A stretch of 43,457 nucleotides of DNA from an uncultured Bacilli bacterium (GCA_944350285.1 CALVOL010000006.1:1-43457); one strand, 5' to 3'; counted from the stretch's first letter, positions 1 through 8,501 are shown. Made by a program: numbers and translations. Notes: generated by a model from the sequence alone, not told the origin.

Positions 1-75
1 GGTACAACATATGCTTATACCTATCAAAACAATGGCGAAAATTATCAATTAATCGCTGTCGAATGGGTAAAATAA
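1..75 (+). CDS. C-terminal end of an unidentified protein (partial)
   Basis: An open frame runs from base 1 to a TAA at 73-75 and encodes the last 24 residues, ending in LIAVEWVK. A hairpin terminator follows directly, as expected at a gene end. The fragment is polar and Tyr/Asn-rich; it is too short to assign to a family. The start lies outside the window. Confidence 0.6.
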   Translation, partial: GTTYAYTYQNNGENYQLIAVEWVK

Positions 76-78
76 AAT

Positions 79-101
79 GGAACATTAACTGTTCCTTTTT
101 T
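79..101. terminator. Bidirectional hairpin terminator between convergent genes
   Basis: GGAACA (79-84) pairs with TGTTCC (90-95), followed by a T run on the plus strand and a T-rich stretch on the minus strand. The stop codon of the minus-strand DUF4186 gene lies in its loop, so it can end both convergent transcripts. Confidence 0.75.
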
Positions 102-435
102 CGTTAGAAATCCATTTCATAATAAGACGAACAACATACTCTTGTTCACTTTCTGTAAGACATCTTCCCTTTGGAATATGATGCCATTTATATAAACAAT
201 TCCTACAACATGTAGCCGTTGCATGCTGTGCTACAAATACAGGATGCCCCTTCCATGGTGTTTGATGACCATCATTCGCTAAATCCTTGGGAGCAAGTCT
301 CTTCTCAATAAAATCATGAGCATGCCTCTCTATCGTATCCATTCCTTTTTCGTCAATATACAATTTATCTTTCTCTGATAAATGAAATTTACTACGAAAC
401 TTAGATTTAGAAAGTCTATTTAAAATATCATCCAT
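85..435 (-). CDS. DUF4186 family protein
   Basis: A 116-residue soluble protein matching the DUF4186 family at full length, judged by eye from the start MDDILNRLSKSKFRSKFHL, the central TPWKGHPVFVAQHATATCCR segment and the C-terminal GRCLTESEQEYVVRLIMKWI. The CC-x2-C cysteines next to conserved histidines (QHATATCCRNC) could bind metal; that is inference, and the family function is not known to me. The ATG at 435 has an AAGAGG-type site about 8 bases upstream. It is the last gene of a minus-strand run, 23 bases after the HD-domain gene, so probably co-transcribed with it. Confidence 0.8.
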   Translation of the reverse strand: MDDILNRLSKSKFRSKFHLSEKDKLYIDEKGMDTIERHAHDFIEKRLAPKDLANDGHQTPWKGHPVFVAQHATATCCRNCLYKWHHIPKGRCLTESEQEYVVRLIMKWISNEKRNS

Positions 436-458
436 ACCATACGCCTCTTCATATAAAA

Positions 459-1067
459 TTATAAATTATCTTTAATTTCAGGAAATAAATCATATAAATT
501 GTATCCTAACAAATTATCAAAATATTCTTTTAGTTTAACAGTCTCCACAATATGATAGTGAGTTTTAGCATAAATACCATGTCTAAGTAATAAATCAATC
601 ATTCTCTTATCAACAGTAAGAATTTTTTTGGTACACATTAAGTCACATAGATTAATTATTTTATCATAAATAGAATATTCCTTTGCTATAAAATTTTTTA
701 CAAACTCATAATTAGGATTGCCTTTATCAGTTTCATCACGATCATTAGAAATACAATCAATATCATTATTTAAAAAAGAATGTTTAATACAAATTCCAGC
801 ATATTCATCACCATATCCTAATGATTTTATATAATGATAACCATTCATTGCATGAGGAAAAACTCCACTTTCTTGATAAGGAAAATATTTTCCAATATCA
901 TGGATATAACCCAAAGTTTTGGCGTAATCTCCATCTAATTTCAGAGCCTTTGCTATAACTTCAGCTGCTCTACCAACACAGATAGAATGATCTATCCAAT
1001 GAGGATTATTTAACTTGACTCTAAAATCTTCTAACATACTTAAAGCTTCATTACTCGATAGTTTCAT
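459..1067 (-). CDS. HD-domain phosphohydrolase
   Basis: An HD-superfamily metal-dependent hydrolase of 202 residues. From the chosen start, the motif residues are H27 (HWIDHS), H56-D57 (YIHDIGK), H72 (FPHAMNG) and H96 (CIKHSF), a normal HD pattern. Substrates in this superfamily are nucleotides or other phosphate esters. The open frame extends to a GTG at 1073, but AGGAGG sits five bases before the ATG at 1067, so that ATG is the start. The ribosome binding site lies inside the end of the upstream nucleotidase/nucleoside hydrolase gene and the two genes overlap by 17 bases, which suggests translational coupling and a shared pathway. Confidence 0.82.
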   Translation of the reverse strand: MKLSSNEALSMLEDFRVKLNNPHWIDHSICVGRAAEVIAKALKLDGDYAKTLGYIHDIGKYFPYQESGVFPHAMNGYHYIKSLGYGDEYAGICIKHSFLNNDIDCISNDRDETDKGNPNYEFVKNFIAKEYSIYDKIINLCDLMCTKKILTVDKRMIDLLLRHGIYAKTHYHIVETVKLKEYFDNLLGYNLYDLFPEIKDNL

Positions 1068-2493
1068 ACACACCTCCTAATTTTCCAAATAAGTCTCTAT
1101 AAATATTATTGACATCCAAATAATTAACAAAAGTAATATAATGCTGATTATGAGTCATTATATAAGAAGTATCATCACTTATTTTAGGAGAGTGAATTTG
1201 ATTTGTTTGAAACCATTCTGGGTTTATAAGATATGCAATAACGCTGATATCCCAAATCACTCTTCGATCTCTTAAGTCAGTATACCCATCATCACAAAAT
1301 CTTTGTATCAAATAATTACAAAGTTCATTTTTATTTTTTAGATGATGTTCCAATTCATAAACAGATGTTACTAAATTAGATGCTACATTTTTACAAGGAA
1401 TAACCGTCAACTTTACTGTGGAACTAAACACTGTTTGTACGGCCTTTACATCTTGTTGAAAGTTAAATTCCAGATTATTATTTTGTAATAAGCTATGCCC
1501 ACCTAGCCAAATAATTTCAATTCTATCTACTATTTTAGGTTCTTTCTTTATTGCCAAAGCAACATTAGTAATCGCGCCAATTGCCATGATGTATGTCTTA
1601 TTATTTTTTAAAGAAATTTCAATAATTTTATTTACCGCATCATTATTATCATCATAATTATTTTGCATATAATCTAAAGAACCTTTAAAAACTTTATCAG
1701 TGGTATCAAAATCTAACAATTTGCAAATTTTTAATACTTCATGATAACTTAATTCTTGACTATTCACTGTAGTAACATGCTTAGAAGGTCGTGAAAATGG
1801 TGCAATGGTAATAGCTTCAATATTAAAAATATCTTGAGATCGAATCATATAAGCTAAAGCAAATTGGTCATCACATTCATTATAAGTATCTGTATCTAAA
1901 ATGACATTCAATTTAGGTTGTTTATAACGATGAATAAAGATATAAATATCCTTCCAACTATAGACTCTTTTTATATTGCAGTTTCTATTACAAGGTTTGT
2001 CCATTATAAGTGTCATTACTCCCGCATGAATACAAGCTTGACATATATGAACAGAATCATCAATCATGATATCAATATGATGTTCTATGCATGCTTTAGC
2101 CTTAGATTCTTTATCATTACTATTTGTAAAAATAAGTTTATCATAAGTAATATGATTTTGTTTTAGCCAATCTACAGTCATATTCACTGGATTTGAATAT
2201 TCTCCATTATCTCGTCCTGTAATAAGATAAATAGCATGGCCTTCCTCTTTTAGTTTATCGATGTACTCTTTCGCTCCATCAATTACAGTTAAATCTTTAA
2301 CGATTCGCTCAATATTAGAATGATAAAAATCAGAAATTTCTTCTTTTGACCAATCAAACATTCCTTCAGTTATATAAAGATTTTCGTTTATAATTCCATG
2401 ATTCCTCAAAGTTTTATCATGTTTTAAAAACTCGCGTTGTAAGACCTCATCAAAATTTGAAATAACATTATCTATATCAATTCCTATACGCAT
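1051..2493 (-). CDS. HAD 5'-nucleotidase fused to nucleoside hydrolase
   Basis: A 480-residue two-domain enzyme. Residues 1-190 resemble the 5'(3')-deoxyribonucleotidase branch of the HAD superfamily: GIDIDNV carries the DxD nucleophile (D6/D8), YLITGR is motif II and DIMIDDS is the acidic motif. Residues about 195-480 are an inosine/uridine-type nucleoside hydrolase: DTDTYNECDDQFAL is the metal and ribose-binding signature and AIGAITNVALA is the second hallmark. Such a chain could remove the phosphate and then split the glycosidic bond of one nucleotide (inference). The frame opens at GTG 2502, but an AGGTG site precedes the ATG at 2493. The following HD gene overlaps its 3' end. Confidence 0.85.
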   Translation of the reverse strand: MRIGIDIDNVISNFDEVLQREFLKHDKTLRNHGIINENLYITEGMFDWSKEEISDFYHSNIERIVKDLTVIDGAKEYIDKLKEEGHAIYLITGRDNGEYSNPVNMTVDWLKQNHITYDKLIFTNSNDKESKAKACIEHHIDIMIDDSVHICQACIHAGVMTLIMDKPCNRNCNIKRVYSWKDIYIFIHRYKQPKLNVILDTDTYNECDDQFALAYMIRSQDIFNIEAITIAPFSRPSKHVTTVNSQELSYHEVLKICKLLDFDTTDKVFKGSLDYMQNNYDDNNDAVNKIIEISLKNNKTYIMAIGAITNVALAIKKEPKIVDRIEIIWLGGHSLLQNNNLEFNFQQDVKAVQTVFSSTVKLTVIPCKNVASNLVTSVYELEHHLKNKNELCNYLIQRFCDDGYTDLRDRRVIWDISVIAYLINPEWFQTNQIHSPKISDDTSYIMTHNQHYITFVNYLDVNNIYRDLFGKLGGVYETIE

Positions 2494-2534
2494 TTTTATC
2501 ACCTAAAAATATTATACAATACTAGGAAAACGAA

Positions 2535-2565
2535 AAAAAGAATAAATGAAAAATCTATTCTTTTA
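2535..2565 (-). terminator. Terminator after the transglutaminase-like gene
   Basis: An AT-rich hairpin built on GAATA/TATTC arms around a T-rich loop. On the minus strand it is followed by a run of seven T. It lies between the stop at 2570 and the start of the next minus-strand gene, so the two are probably separate transcription units. Confidence 0.6.
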
Positions 2566-2569
2566 TAAA

Positions 2570-3664
2570 TTATTTTTGAAGTCTACTTGGAAATACAGGG
2601 GGACGATAATCTTGAAGTTTTAAAGTTTTACAAAGCTCCATAGGAGTAGGTTCGTAAAGATTAGAATTCAAATCATTCTCTGAGAGAGTAGGACATAAAG
2701 TAGCAGGATTATGATGTCCGATTTGCTTTGCAGTTTCACTTCCGAAAAACAAATAATCTGAACTAAAACTAGCTGCTTTCAAACTTTCTGAATATTGATG
2801 TTTATTTCTTGTTATACACCATGTATTATCCACAAAGTAGTACTGTCCATCATCTAGCATGACAACATTCCAAACATGATTATCCCCATACATACTTCTT
2901 GTCCATACATTGAAAGAAGGATTATTTAAAAGAAGAGTAGTCGCATTACCAATTCCTGCACACACTCCAAAATGTTCAAATAAAACAGTTTCAGGATTTA
3001 CAGTAAGTGGAATAGTAATATCCCTACCAAAAGAGTCCGTAATATAAGTTCCTAAAATACCTGCACTAATATTATCAGCATCTACATATTGAACGAAATC
3101 CTGTAAATAATCAGAAACAACCATAGTTTTATAGATTGCACTATTACCTTGATATTTCATAGCAAGATGATGGACAATTTCTTCTATTCTCTTTAAAGTT
3201 TCCTTAGAAATTTGATTATAAGCAGTAGTGCTAGGATAAAGTGTCTTTGTCATCGTATATAAAGAAACATGCTGAGTTTCTTGTAATATGGGGTTCCACA
3301 ATACATAACTAAATGGAATCTCTCCGGTAGTCTTTTGAAAAATAGCAAAATCAAGAGAAGAACGATCTTTATTTTGATAGTCATCTACTAACGATAGAGT
3401 AACATTTTCATAATCCTTTAATTCACTTTCAATAAACGTTAAACATTCATAATTTTTAGAATAAAGCTTATCACATTGTTTAAAAGATAAAACTCTTTTT
3501 AATAAATCAAAATTCCTTTTTAAACTATGCAAATCTTCAATATAAATACTTCGAGACATTCTTGTCTTAATTTCCTCATCACTTTTTCCAATAAAATCAT
3601 GAAACTGATAAATAGGTTCAACTTTCTTTTTTATAACAGGTCTAGGAACAGGTCTTATCATCAT
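2570..3664 (-). CDS. Transglutaminase-like cysteine protease-fold protein
   Basis: A 364-residue protein with a C-terminal transglutaminase-like domain. The Cys-His-Asp triad can be read as C235 (HFGVCAGIGNA), H263 (YGDNHVWNVV) and D279 (YYFVDNTWC), with normal spacing. The first 200 residues are helical and unassigned. There is no signal peptide or membrane segment, so it looks cytoplasmic. In this superfamily the fold does peptide or amide bond hydrolysis or transfer; the substrate is unknown here. Two ATGs stand in tandem at the start (3664 and 3661), with an AAGGTGAG site better spaced for the second. It has its own promoter and terminator. Confidence 0.78.
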   Translation of the reverse strand: MMIRPVPRPVIKKKVEPIYQFHDFIGKSDEEIKTRMSRSIYIEDLHSLKRNFDLLKRVLSFKQCDKLYSKNYECLTFIESELKDYENVTLSLVDDYQNKDRSSLDFAIFQKTTGEIPFSYVLWNPILQETQHVSLYTMTKTLYPSTTAYNQISKETLKRIEEIVHHLAMKYQGNSAIYKTMVVSDYLQDFVQYVDADNISAGILGTYITDSFGRDITIPLTVNPETVLFEHFGVCAGIGNATTLLLNNPSFNVWTRSMYGDNHVWNVVMLDDGQYYFVDNTWCITRNKHQYSESLKAASFSSDYLFFGSETAKQIGHHNPATLCPTLSENDLNSNLYEPTPMELCKTLKLQDYRPPVFPSRLQK

Positions 3665-3688
3665 CTCACCTTCTTTCGTTAAGGACGT

Positions 3689-3717
3689 ATTCTAGCATAA
3701 AAAAAGAGGAAAAACAA
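3689..3717 (-). promoter_or_regulatory. Sigma-A promoter for the transglutaminase-like gene
   Basis: On the minus strand, TTGTTT (3717-3712) and TAGAAT (3694-3689) are separated by 17 bases, 25 bases upstream of the start codon. Confidence 0.55.
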
Positions 3718-3761
3718 TTACCTATAAAAATAATTTATAAGTATAGTTCAAATAAATAAAA

Positions 3762-4709
3762 TTATTTTTTTTGAAAAATAATTAATTTATTTTCATTTTT
3801 ACTACTTGCTCTTTTAGAAGTAGGTATATTTTCGATATTTTCCAATAAAAATCCTTCTTCGAGTGCTATATTTATCCAGTCATCAATAATATGAATTCTT
3901 TTAGTATCTTCCAGATTAACTAAATGATAGCCGCCATATTTAGTATATTGAAATATGTTATGAATAGTCTTAGTTACATAAAAACGTAACCATTTCTTAT
4001 AAGAGTTATATTGAATATAAGATTGAGTGTTACTATTAGTATAAGTTTCATAATTAAAATAAGGAGGGCTACTAAAAGACAAGTCAACTGCATCAACAAG
4101 AGAAGAAAGAAAGATTTCAGAACCGAGATTATACAATAGAGGAACATTATCACTTTTTAAAACTTGCAAAATCCATTTAGAAAAATGTAACAGTCTTATA
4201 TACAATTCTTTGTAAGGGTCAACTCCAATATATCGATAATGATAAGGGCTAGATAAGGCACCCAACAATCTACTTCCAAATCCACAAGAATAGTCAAAAA
4301 TCGTAGCATTTGAAAAAGGAATATATCGTTCAAATATTTTTCTGGCTATAACAGGATTAAAATTATTAACTTTTCCAACCATCGATGAATGAAAGAAAAA
4401 ACTTCGCAAATTTGCTACATCACTTTTTTTCTGATAAAAGTTAGAATGATTATCAATGTAATTTAATGCAATACATAGCAGTTCGTCGCTATCAATAATC
4501 TCTTGAGGAGAATATTTTCCATTTTTAGATTTTGCTTGAAATATAAGGTCTTCAAAAAAATAATTTAATAGTTTACTAATATTCCTATTTTGTATATCAA
4601 AATGAGAGGAGTCTAAATTTTGAGAAGAAAAAGTTTTTAAAATACTTTCTAAATATTGCTCGTTATATTGATGATAAATATTTTTTCTAATGTTGTCTAT
4701 TCTTTCCAT
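3762..4709 (-). CDS. Orphan SAM-dependent DNA methyltransferase
   Basis: A 315-residue class I methyltransferase. Motif I is at residues 137-150 (IFDYSCGFGSRLLG) and is followed by an acidic strand (IGVDP). Motif IV is SSPPYF at 213-218, an (S/D/N)PPY motif of amino-methyltransferases that make N6-methyladenine or N4-methylcytosine. The order I then IV and the S in the first position fit the DNA N4C/N6A group. A helical region of 135 residues precedes motif I. No restriction endonuclease or specificity subunit is next to it, so this is probably an orphan or a single-gene defence remnant. Start: ATG at 4709 with AGAAAGG upstream. RNA or protein targets cannot be excluded. Confidence 0.75.
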   Translation of the reverse strand: MERIDNIRKNIYHQYNEQYLESILKTFSSQNLDSSHFDIQNRNISKLLNYFFEDLIFQAKSKNGKYSPQEIIDSDELLCIALNYIDNHSNFYQKKSDVANLRSFFFHSSMVGKVNNFNPVIARKIFERYIPFSNATIFDYSCGFGSRLLGALSSPYHYRYIGVDPYKELYIRLLHFSKWILQVLKSDNVPLLYNLGSEIFLSSLVDAVDLSFSSPPYFNYETYTNSNTQSYIQYNSYKKWLRFYVTKTIHNIFQYTKYGGYHLVNLEDTKRIHIIDDWINIALEEGFLLENIENIPTSKRASSKNENKLIIFQKK

Positions 4710-4768
4710 ATTTACCTTTCTCCCTTATAAAAATGTCTTAAAATTAAATTGCAAGTAAATTACAATGT

Positions 4769-4797
4769 ATTATACCACTGTGTTTTTTCTATATCAA
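4769..4797 (-). promoter_or_regulatory. Sigma-A promoter for the methyltransferase gene
   Basis: Minus strand: TTGATA (4797-4792), 17-base spacer, TATAAT (4774-4769), 60 bases before the ATG at 4709. One of the cleanest promoters in the window. Confidence 0.7.
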
Positions 4798-5045
4798 ACT
4801 AATTAATCAATTTAAAAATATAGTACTATTTAACTTAAAAAAAGGATATTAAATGTATACAGTAAAAAACTAAGAAGAGAATGAAATGAAAAAGCTACTA
4901 TTACCAAAAATACAAATATAGATTGAAAAAAAGTTATTACAGAACATAGAGCAATTACGTCATCGATTTTTTAAGAAGATTAGACAAAATAAACTTAAGC
5001 ACTTTTTTAAAATTAAATTATATGATAATACTAGGAGGAGCTGTT
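4798..5045. other. Intergenic stretch with a possible broken small ORF
   Basis: This AT-rich gap separates divergent genes. On the plus strand, ATG at 4886 opens MKKLLLPKIQI, stops at TAG 4919-4921, and the same frame continues after it with IEKKLLQNIEQLRHRFFKKI. That string is amphipathic and faintly like the IE-x-LR core of Spo0E-type phosphatases. It may be a decayed small gene or chance; no ribosome binding site of note precedes it. No other gene is seen here. Confidence 0.25.
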
Positions 5046-6029
5046 ATGTTCAAAAAAAATATTAATAATTTAGATAGATTAATTGGTAATACCCCTATGG
5101 TTAAGATAAAATATCGTTACCAGAATAAGGAAGGCTATGTCTATGCCAAATTAGAGTATTACAACTATACAGGCAGTATTAAAGACCGTCTTGCTTATTA
5201 TATGATAAAAAAGTCAAAGGAAGAAAAAATATTAAAAGAAAACCAAGCAATCGTCGAAGCAACAAGTGGTAACACAGGAATTTCCTTTGCAGCATTAGGA
5301 GCTTATTGTTCTCATCCTGTTCACATTTTTATGCCAGATTGGGTAAGCGAAGAGAGAATAAAGATAATGAAACTATATGGAGCTCATGTATATTTAGTAA
5401 GTAAAGAAGAAGGCGGATTCAAAGAAGCAATAAAAAGAAGTGAAGCATTTGCCTCTAAAATAAATGGTTTCTTACCAAGACAATTTGAAAATCCATTAAA
5501 TATAGAAGCTCATTATTTCACCACAGCGAAAGAAATATTAAACGAAGTAAACGGGTTAGATAGTTTTGTGAGTGGAATAGGAACAGGTGGTACTTTAATG
5601 GGTATAGCAAAAAGATTAAAAGAATACAATAACAATATTAAAATTATTGCCTTAGAACCAGATAAAATGCCTCTTTTAAGTGGTGGTAAAATCATAGAAA
5701 ACCATAAAATTGAAGGAATAGGAGATGAGTTTATTCCGAAACTCGTAAACCAAAGTCTTATAGATAAAGTAATTAAAATTAATGACGAAGACGCGATAAA
5801 TATGAGCAGAATTTTAGCGAATAAATTAGGTTTAGGAGTAGGAATTTCTTCCGGTGCTAACTTTTTAGCTAGTGTATTAGCAGGCGGTAAGACTACAGTA
5901 ACTGTATTTCCAGATGATTTAAAAAAATACTTATCTACTGATTTATCAAAAGAGATAGATGAAGATAAAGAGTTATTATCAAATAAAATAGAGTTACTAG
6001 GTTTAGAAGTAGTTAGTAAAGATATTTAA
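5046..6029 (+). CDS. PLP-dependent cysteine synthase-family enzyme
   Basis: A 327-residue fold-type II PLP enzyme of the cysteine synthase / cystathionine beta-synthase group. Lys46 in YTGSIKDRLA is the Schiff-base lysine, SGNTG at 74-78 the substrate loop and GTGGT at 179-183 the phosphate-binding loop. It would form cysteine from O-acetylserine and sulfide, or catalyse a related beta-replacement. No cysE or sulfur gene lies nearby, so the substrate is open. The frame extends to 5022, but GGAGG at 5034-5038 sets the ATG at 5046. The last 40 residues are charged and may be a short regulatory tail. Confidence 0.88.
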   Translation: MFKKNINNLDRLIGNTPMVKIKYRYQNKEGYVYAKLEYYNYTGSIKDRLAYYMIKKSKEEKILKENQAIVEATSGNTGISFAALGAYCSHPVHIFMPDWVSEERIKIMKLYGAHVYLVSKEEGGFKEAIKRSEAFASKINGFLPRQFENPLNIEAHYFTTAKEILNEVNGLDSFVSGIGTGGTLMGIAKRLKEYNNNIKIIALEPDKMPLLSGGKIIENHKIEGIGDEFIPKLVNQSLIDKVIKINDEDAINMSRILANKLGLGVGISSGANFLASVLAGGKTTVTVFPDDLKKYLSTDLSKEIDEDKELLSNKIELLGLEVVSKDI

Positions 6030-6039
6030 AAAACATAAT

Positions 6040-6076
6040 AAAAAAACACTTCATTCATCAATAACGAATGAAATGC
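6040..6076 (-). terminator. Minus-strand terminator below the kinase-like gene
   Basis: On the minus strand a 10-bp stem with one G-T pair (CATTTCATTC / GAATGAAGTG) and a 9-base loop is followed by seven T. It can end transcription from the gene at 6224-6925, about 150 bases after its stop. A separate perfect 8-bp hairpin (GATACAGT/ACTGTATC, 6148-6174) lies in that 3' region. Confidence 0.65.
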
Positions 6077-6223
6077 CTACACATAAATTAGGATAATATT
6101 CAATGTTTCAAAATGGAATATTTCTTTTTTTATATACAAATTTTCTTGATACAGTTAAAGCTTCTTACTGTATCCTAAACAATATATTATATCGGTATCT
6201 CAATATACATAGTAATTTCTCCA

Positions 6224-6925
6224 TCAATTATTTTTGATATAATCTAATGGTGTTTTATACTTACATAGTTTTTTTGAAATACTACAAGTTAAACTCTGTC
6301 CTTCTTGGAAAAATAAGTCAAAAACTTGTTCTTCATATCTATCAGAATAACTTCTACATTTCTCGAACAAATCTATGAATAAATTTTGCAAACAATTTAC
6401 ATTATTTCTTTCAATATCATAATAGCTCTCATTTTCTGCTAGTTTACAACAATCCAAGTCAATTAATATAATTTTATCTTTGCAAAAAACAGTGTTTTCT
6501 CTTTTAAAATCCTTCATCCATACTTTTAACTCTGTAAGAATATAAGTTAAATTTTCCAGTTCGCGTAAATTATATATTAAATATTCTGTAGACTCTTTCA
6601 TTATATTAGCAAATCTATCTTCTATATATAGATACTGATAGGCATCAACAACCAAATTCTGAATGTGACTTAATAAATATTTTTTACTCCTTATTTTGGC
6701 TCTATCATAATAAAGTTCTAATATTTTATTTATGTGTGGATGGTCTAGTTCTTTTAAAATATGAAAAAGTTTTAAATCCATTCTAACACTACAAGTAGAA
6801 TATGAAAAATATTGTTTTAAATAGTATTCATTCTCTAACTGAAAAATTCTTGAACTTTTTCCGTGGTGCTTTTCTTCCCCTAGATTAAAATCTATTAGTT
6901 CTCCCTTTGAATTATAATAATACAT
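6224..6925 (-). CDS. Small eukaryotic-type protein kinase-like protein
   Basis: A 233-residue protein with a compact kinase fold. The landmarks in order: HGKSSRIF near 21-28 for the glycine loop, K37 (EYYLKQY) for the ATP lysine, E59 in the alpha-C helix, D139-x-K141-x-x-N144 (KDFKREN) for the catalytic loop and D156-L-D158 in place of DFG. All key positions are present, so it may be an active atypical kinase or aminoglycoside-phosphotransferase-like enzyme. No receptor or membrane part is present. GGAGG precedes the ATG. An inverted repeat (AATAGT...ACTATT, 6969-6991) and a TATAAT on the minus strand at 6961-6956 lie just upstream. Confidence 0.55.
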   Translation of the reverse strand: MYYYNSKGELIDFNLGEEKHHGKSSRIFQLENEYYLKQYFSYSTCSVRMDLKLFHILKELDHPHINKILELYYDRAKIRSKKYLLSHIQNLVVDAYQYLYIEDRFANIMKESTEYLIYNLRELENLTYILTELKVWMKDFKRENTVFCKDKIILIDLDCCKLAENESYYDIERNNVNCLQNLFIDLFEKCRSYSDRYEEQVFDLFFQEGQSLTCSISKKLCKYKTPLDYIKNN

Positions 6926-7060
6926 AAAGATTCCTCCAAAATATTCATTGAATAGATTATATGAATAGAATAGTACACTTTTTTGTGACTATTGATTAAT
7001 TTTATTTCTATATATGAAAACTAAACTGAACAAATCACTTGTTGAAACGACTTTTTAGCC

Positions 7061-7087
7061 AAAAATAGTTGGTAATAAATAATTAAC
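7061..7087. repeat. Cassette 3'-flank repeat, copy 1
   Basis: A 27-base sequence containing GGTAATAAATAATTAAC that matches 8722-8748 at 24 of 27 positions. It lies about 60 bases beyond the stop of the WDGH gene, as copy 2 lies 43 bases beyond the stop of the orphan gene at 8791. Just before it, AAACGACTTTTTA (7045-7057) repeats 13 bases of the terminator after tRNA-Val at 10088-10100. Confidence 0.6.
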
Positions 7088-7144
7088 CATAAAACAAAGG
7101 CGATAATCATATTAAAACAAAATAAATTTTTTAGTTAAAAAGTT

Positions 7145-7531
7145 TTATTCTCTATTATTATTCGTTAATGATAAAATTCTTTCAAGAACATCATCACTAC
7201 TATAAAAATCATATTGAGGTGCTCTTTCTATTTCTGGAATATGAAATAAATCCCAATATTTTAATTTGATATGATAAGATGCAAGCCCACTAGGAGTATT
7301 AATGCCAGCTATAAAGTCACCTTCAAACATTGGATCATTCTCCTCGTCAAAGTGTTTTTTACTTTTCCAAGATATGTCAGGAAATAAATTACATAATGTG
7401 CAAAATAAAATAATTCTATGATGATATAATTCTCCAAACGTATGATGCCCATCACTAATTTCTTTTGTTGATATCTCATCAGATAATTTACTATCTATAA
7501 TTAAATCATTAATTTCTTTTAATTTTGACAT
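7145..7531 (-). CDS. WDGH-type phage-associated protein
   Basis: A 128-residue soluble protein whose core SDGHHTFGELYHHRIILF and downstream GDFIAGINTPSGLASYH and KYWDLF motifs match the small protein family carrying the WDGHHTFGELY motif, common in phages and prophages of Bacillota. Its function is not known to me. The frame extends to 7585, but GGAGTG lies five bases before ATG 7531 and the 18 extra residues are implausible. It stands alone between short repeats in the accessory region beside tRNA-Val, which agrees with a phage or island origin. Confidence 0.7.
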   Translation of the reverse strand: MSKLKEINDLIIDSKLSDEISTKEISDGHHTFGELYHHRIILFCTLCNLFPDISWKSKKHFDEENDPMFEGDFIAGINTPSGLASYHIKLKYWDLFHIPEIERAPQYDFYSSDDVLERILSLTNNNRE

Positions 7532-7585
7532 AATATCACTCCAAAATTCTTTATTATACAATATTATTAAAAAAACGGTTCCCAA

Positions 7586-7614
7586 TGGTGCCCTAAAGGA
7601 AGACGTACAACAAC
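7586..7614 (-). repeat. GGGCACCA scar, copy 1
   Basis: TGGTGCCC at the left and GTACAACAAC at the right bound a 29-base element that matches 8681-8709 at 24 of 29 positions. Read on the minus strand it ends in GGGCACCA, like the 3' end of a tRNA, but no T-arm or tRNA body can be folded upstream. It lies in the short gap between two minus-strand genes. Confidence 0.5.
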
Positions 7615-7616
7615 AT

Positions 7617-8501
7617 TTATATGTTAGATTCCAAAATGATTTTGTATTCTTTATCTAAATTATACAAAATGAGCTCATCCTCTAAAACCTGCTTTATAAA
7701 TTCTTTATCCTTTGTTCGAAGAATTTTATTAACTATTTTTTTTTGATTTATTTGCTGAATACCGTTTATATATTCACCTAAATACCAAATATTCTTAGAA
7801 TTAACAAAAAAATCGTCTAATAAATCGAAATTATAACCTTTTCCATCAAAATTTATTCCTAAACGCCATATATTTTCTAAAGCATTGTCATAATCTTTTG
7901 CTACATTTACTAAATCATTAAAATAATCTTGATCTATTTTTGGTATAGAAGGCACAAAAATATAAGATGTTATCAGTAGCATTAATTCTAAATCACTCAT
8001 ATTTTGAGCAATTTCAATATATGTTTGATTATGTGTTACTAAATTAAAGATTCTTTCATATTCATCTTCGTTATTAGTTATCAAATCTTCTATATTCATA
8101 TCTCTATTTTCAATAGTTTCTAATAAGTGATTTAAATCATTTATATATTTTTTTCCAGTCTTAGAATTTATGAAGACATTTATTTCATTAATAAGAGTAT
8201 CTTTATTAATTAATTTGTTTATGTATTTGTAAATAGTTTTAACAAAATAATTCTTTTTAGGAGTTAATGAAAAAGATAGTTCTTTAATATCTAAATTAAT
8301 AAATATTTCTCCATTCTTGCCATCAGTAAATTTTGTGTTTTTATTTAATTTAATATTGTATATATTTTCATCATAAAATATTTTTAAAATATTTCCTATT
8401 TGTAATTCATCAATTGTTTTAATAATTATTTTATCTTTATCTATTGCATATCCAAAATTAACTTTATTATTATCAATAGATAAATGGATATCTTTAAACA
8501 T
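7617..8501 (-). CDS. Orphan protein of the tRNA-proximal region
   Basis: A 294-residue protein I do not recognise. It is very rich in Asn, Ile, Lys and Asp. The first 90 residues look beta-rich, the rest helical (for example SDLELMLLITSYIFV near 168-182). There is no signal peptide, no convincing membrane segment and no catalytic motif. Base composition is even more AT-rich than its neighbours, a sign of recent acquisition. It stands alone between repeats at 7586 and 8551. Its upstream flank (8551-8582) is shared with the orphan gene at 8791-9633. A role in phage defence or as island cargo is a guess only. Confidence 0.65.
   Translation of the reverse strand: MFKDIHLSIDNNKVNFGYAIDKDKIIIKTIDELQIGNILKIFYDENIYNIKLNKNTKFTDGKNGEIFINLDIKELSFSLTPKKNYFVKTIYKYINKLINKDTLINEINVFINSKTGKKYINDLNHLLETIENRDMNIEDLITNNEDEYERIFNLVTHNQTYIEIAQNMSDLELMLLITSYIFVPSIPKIDQDYFNDLVNVAKDYDNALENIWRLGINFDGKGYNFDLLDDFFVNSKNIWYLGEYINGIQQINQKKIVNKILRTKDKEFIKQVLEDELILYNLDKEYKIILESNI

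Noticed and set aside
3762-4709. Restriction-modification system
   Set aside because: No endonuclease or specificity gene is adjacent. The neighbours are a transglutaminase-like gene and a cysteine-synthase-like gene.
4886-5021. Spo0E-like small protein with in-frame TAG read through
   Set aside because: The similarity is limited to a short IE-x-LR string, there is no good ribosome site, and TAG is a normal stop elsewhere in the window.
6148-6174. Terminator from the perfect 8-bp hairpin
   Set aside because: No T run follows on either strand; the real minus-strand terminator is at 6040-6076.
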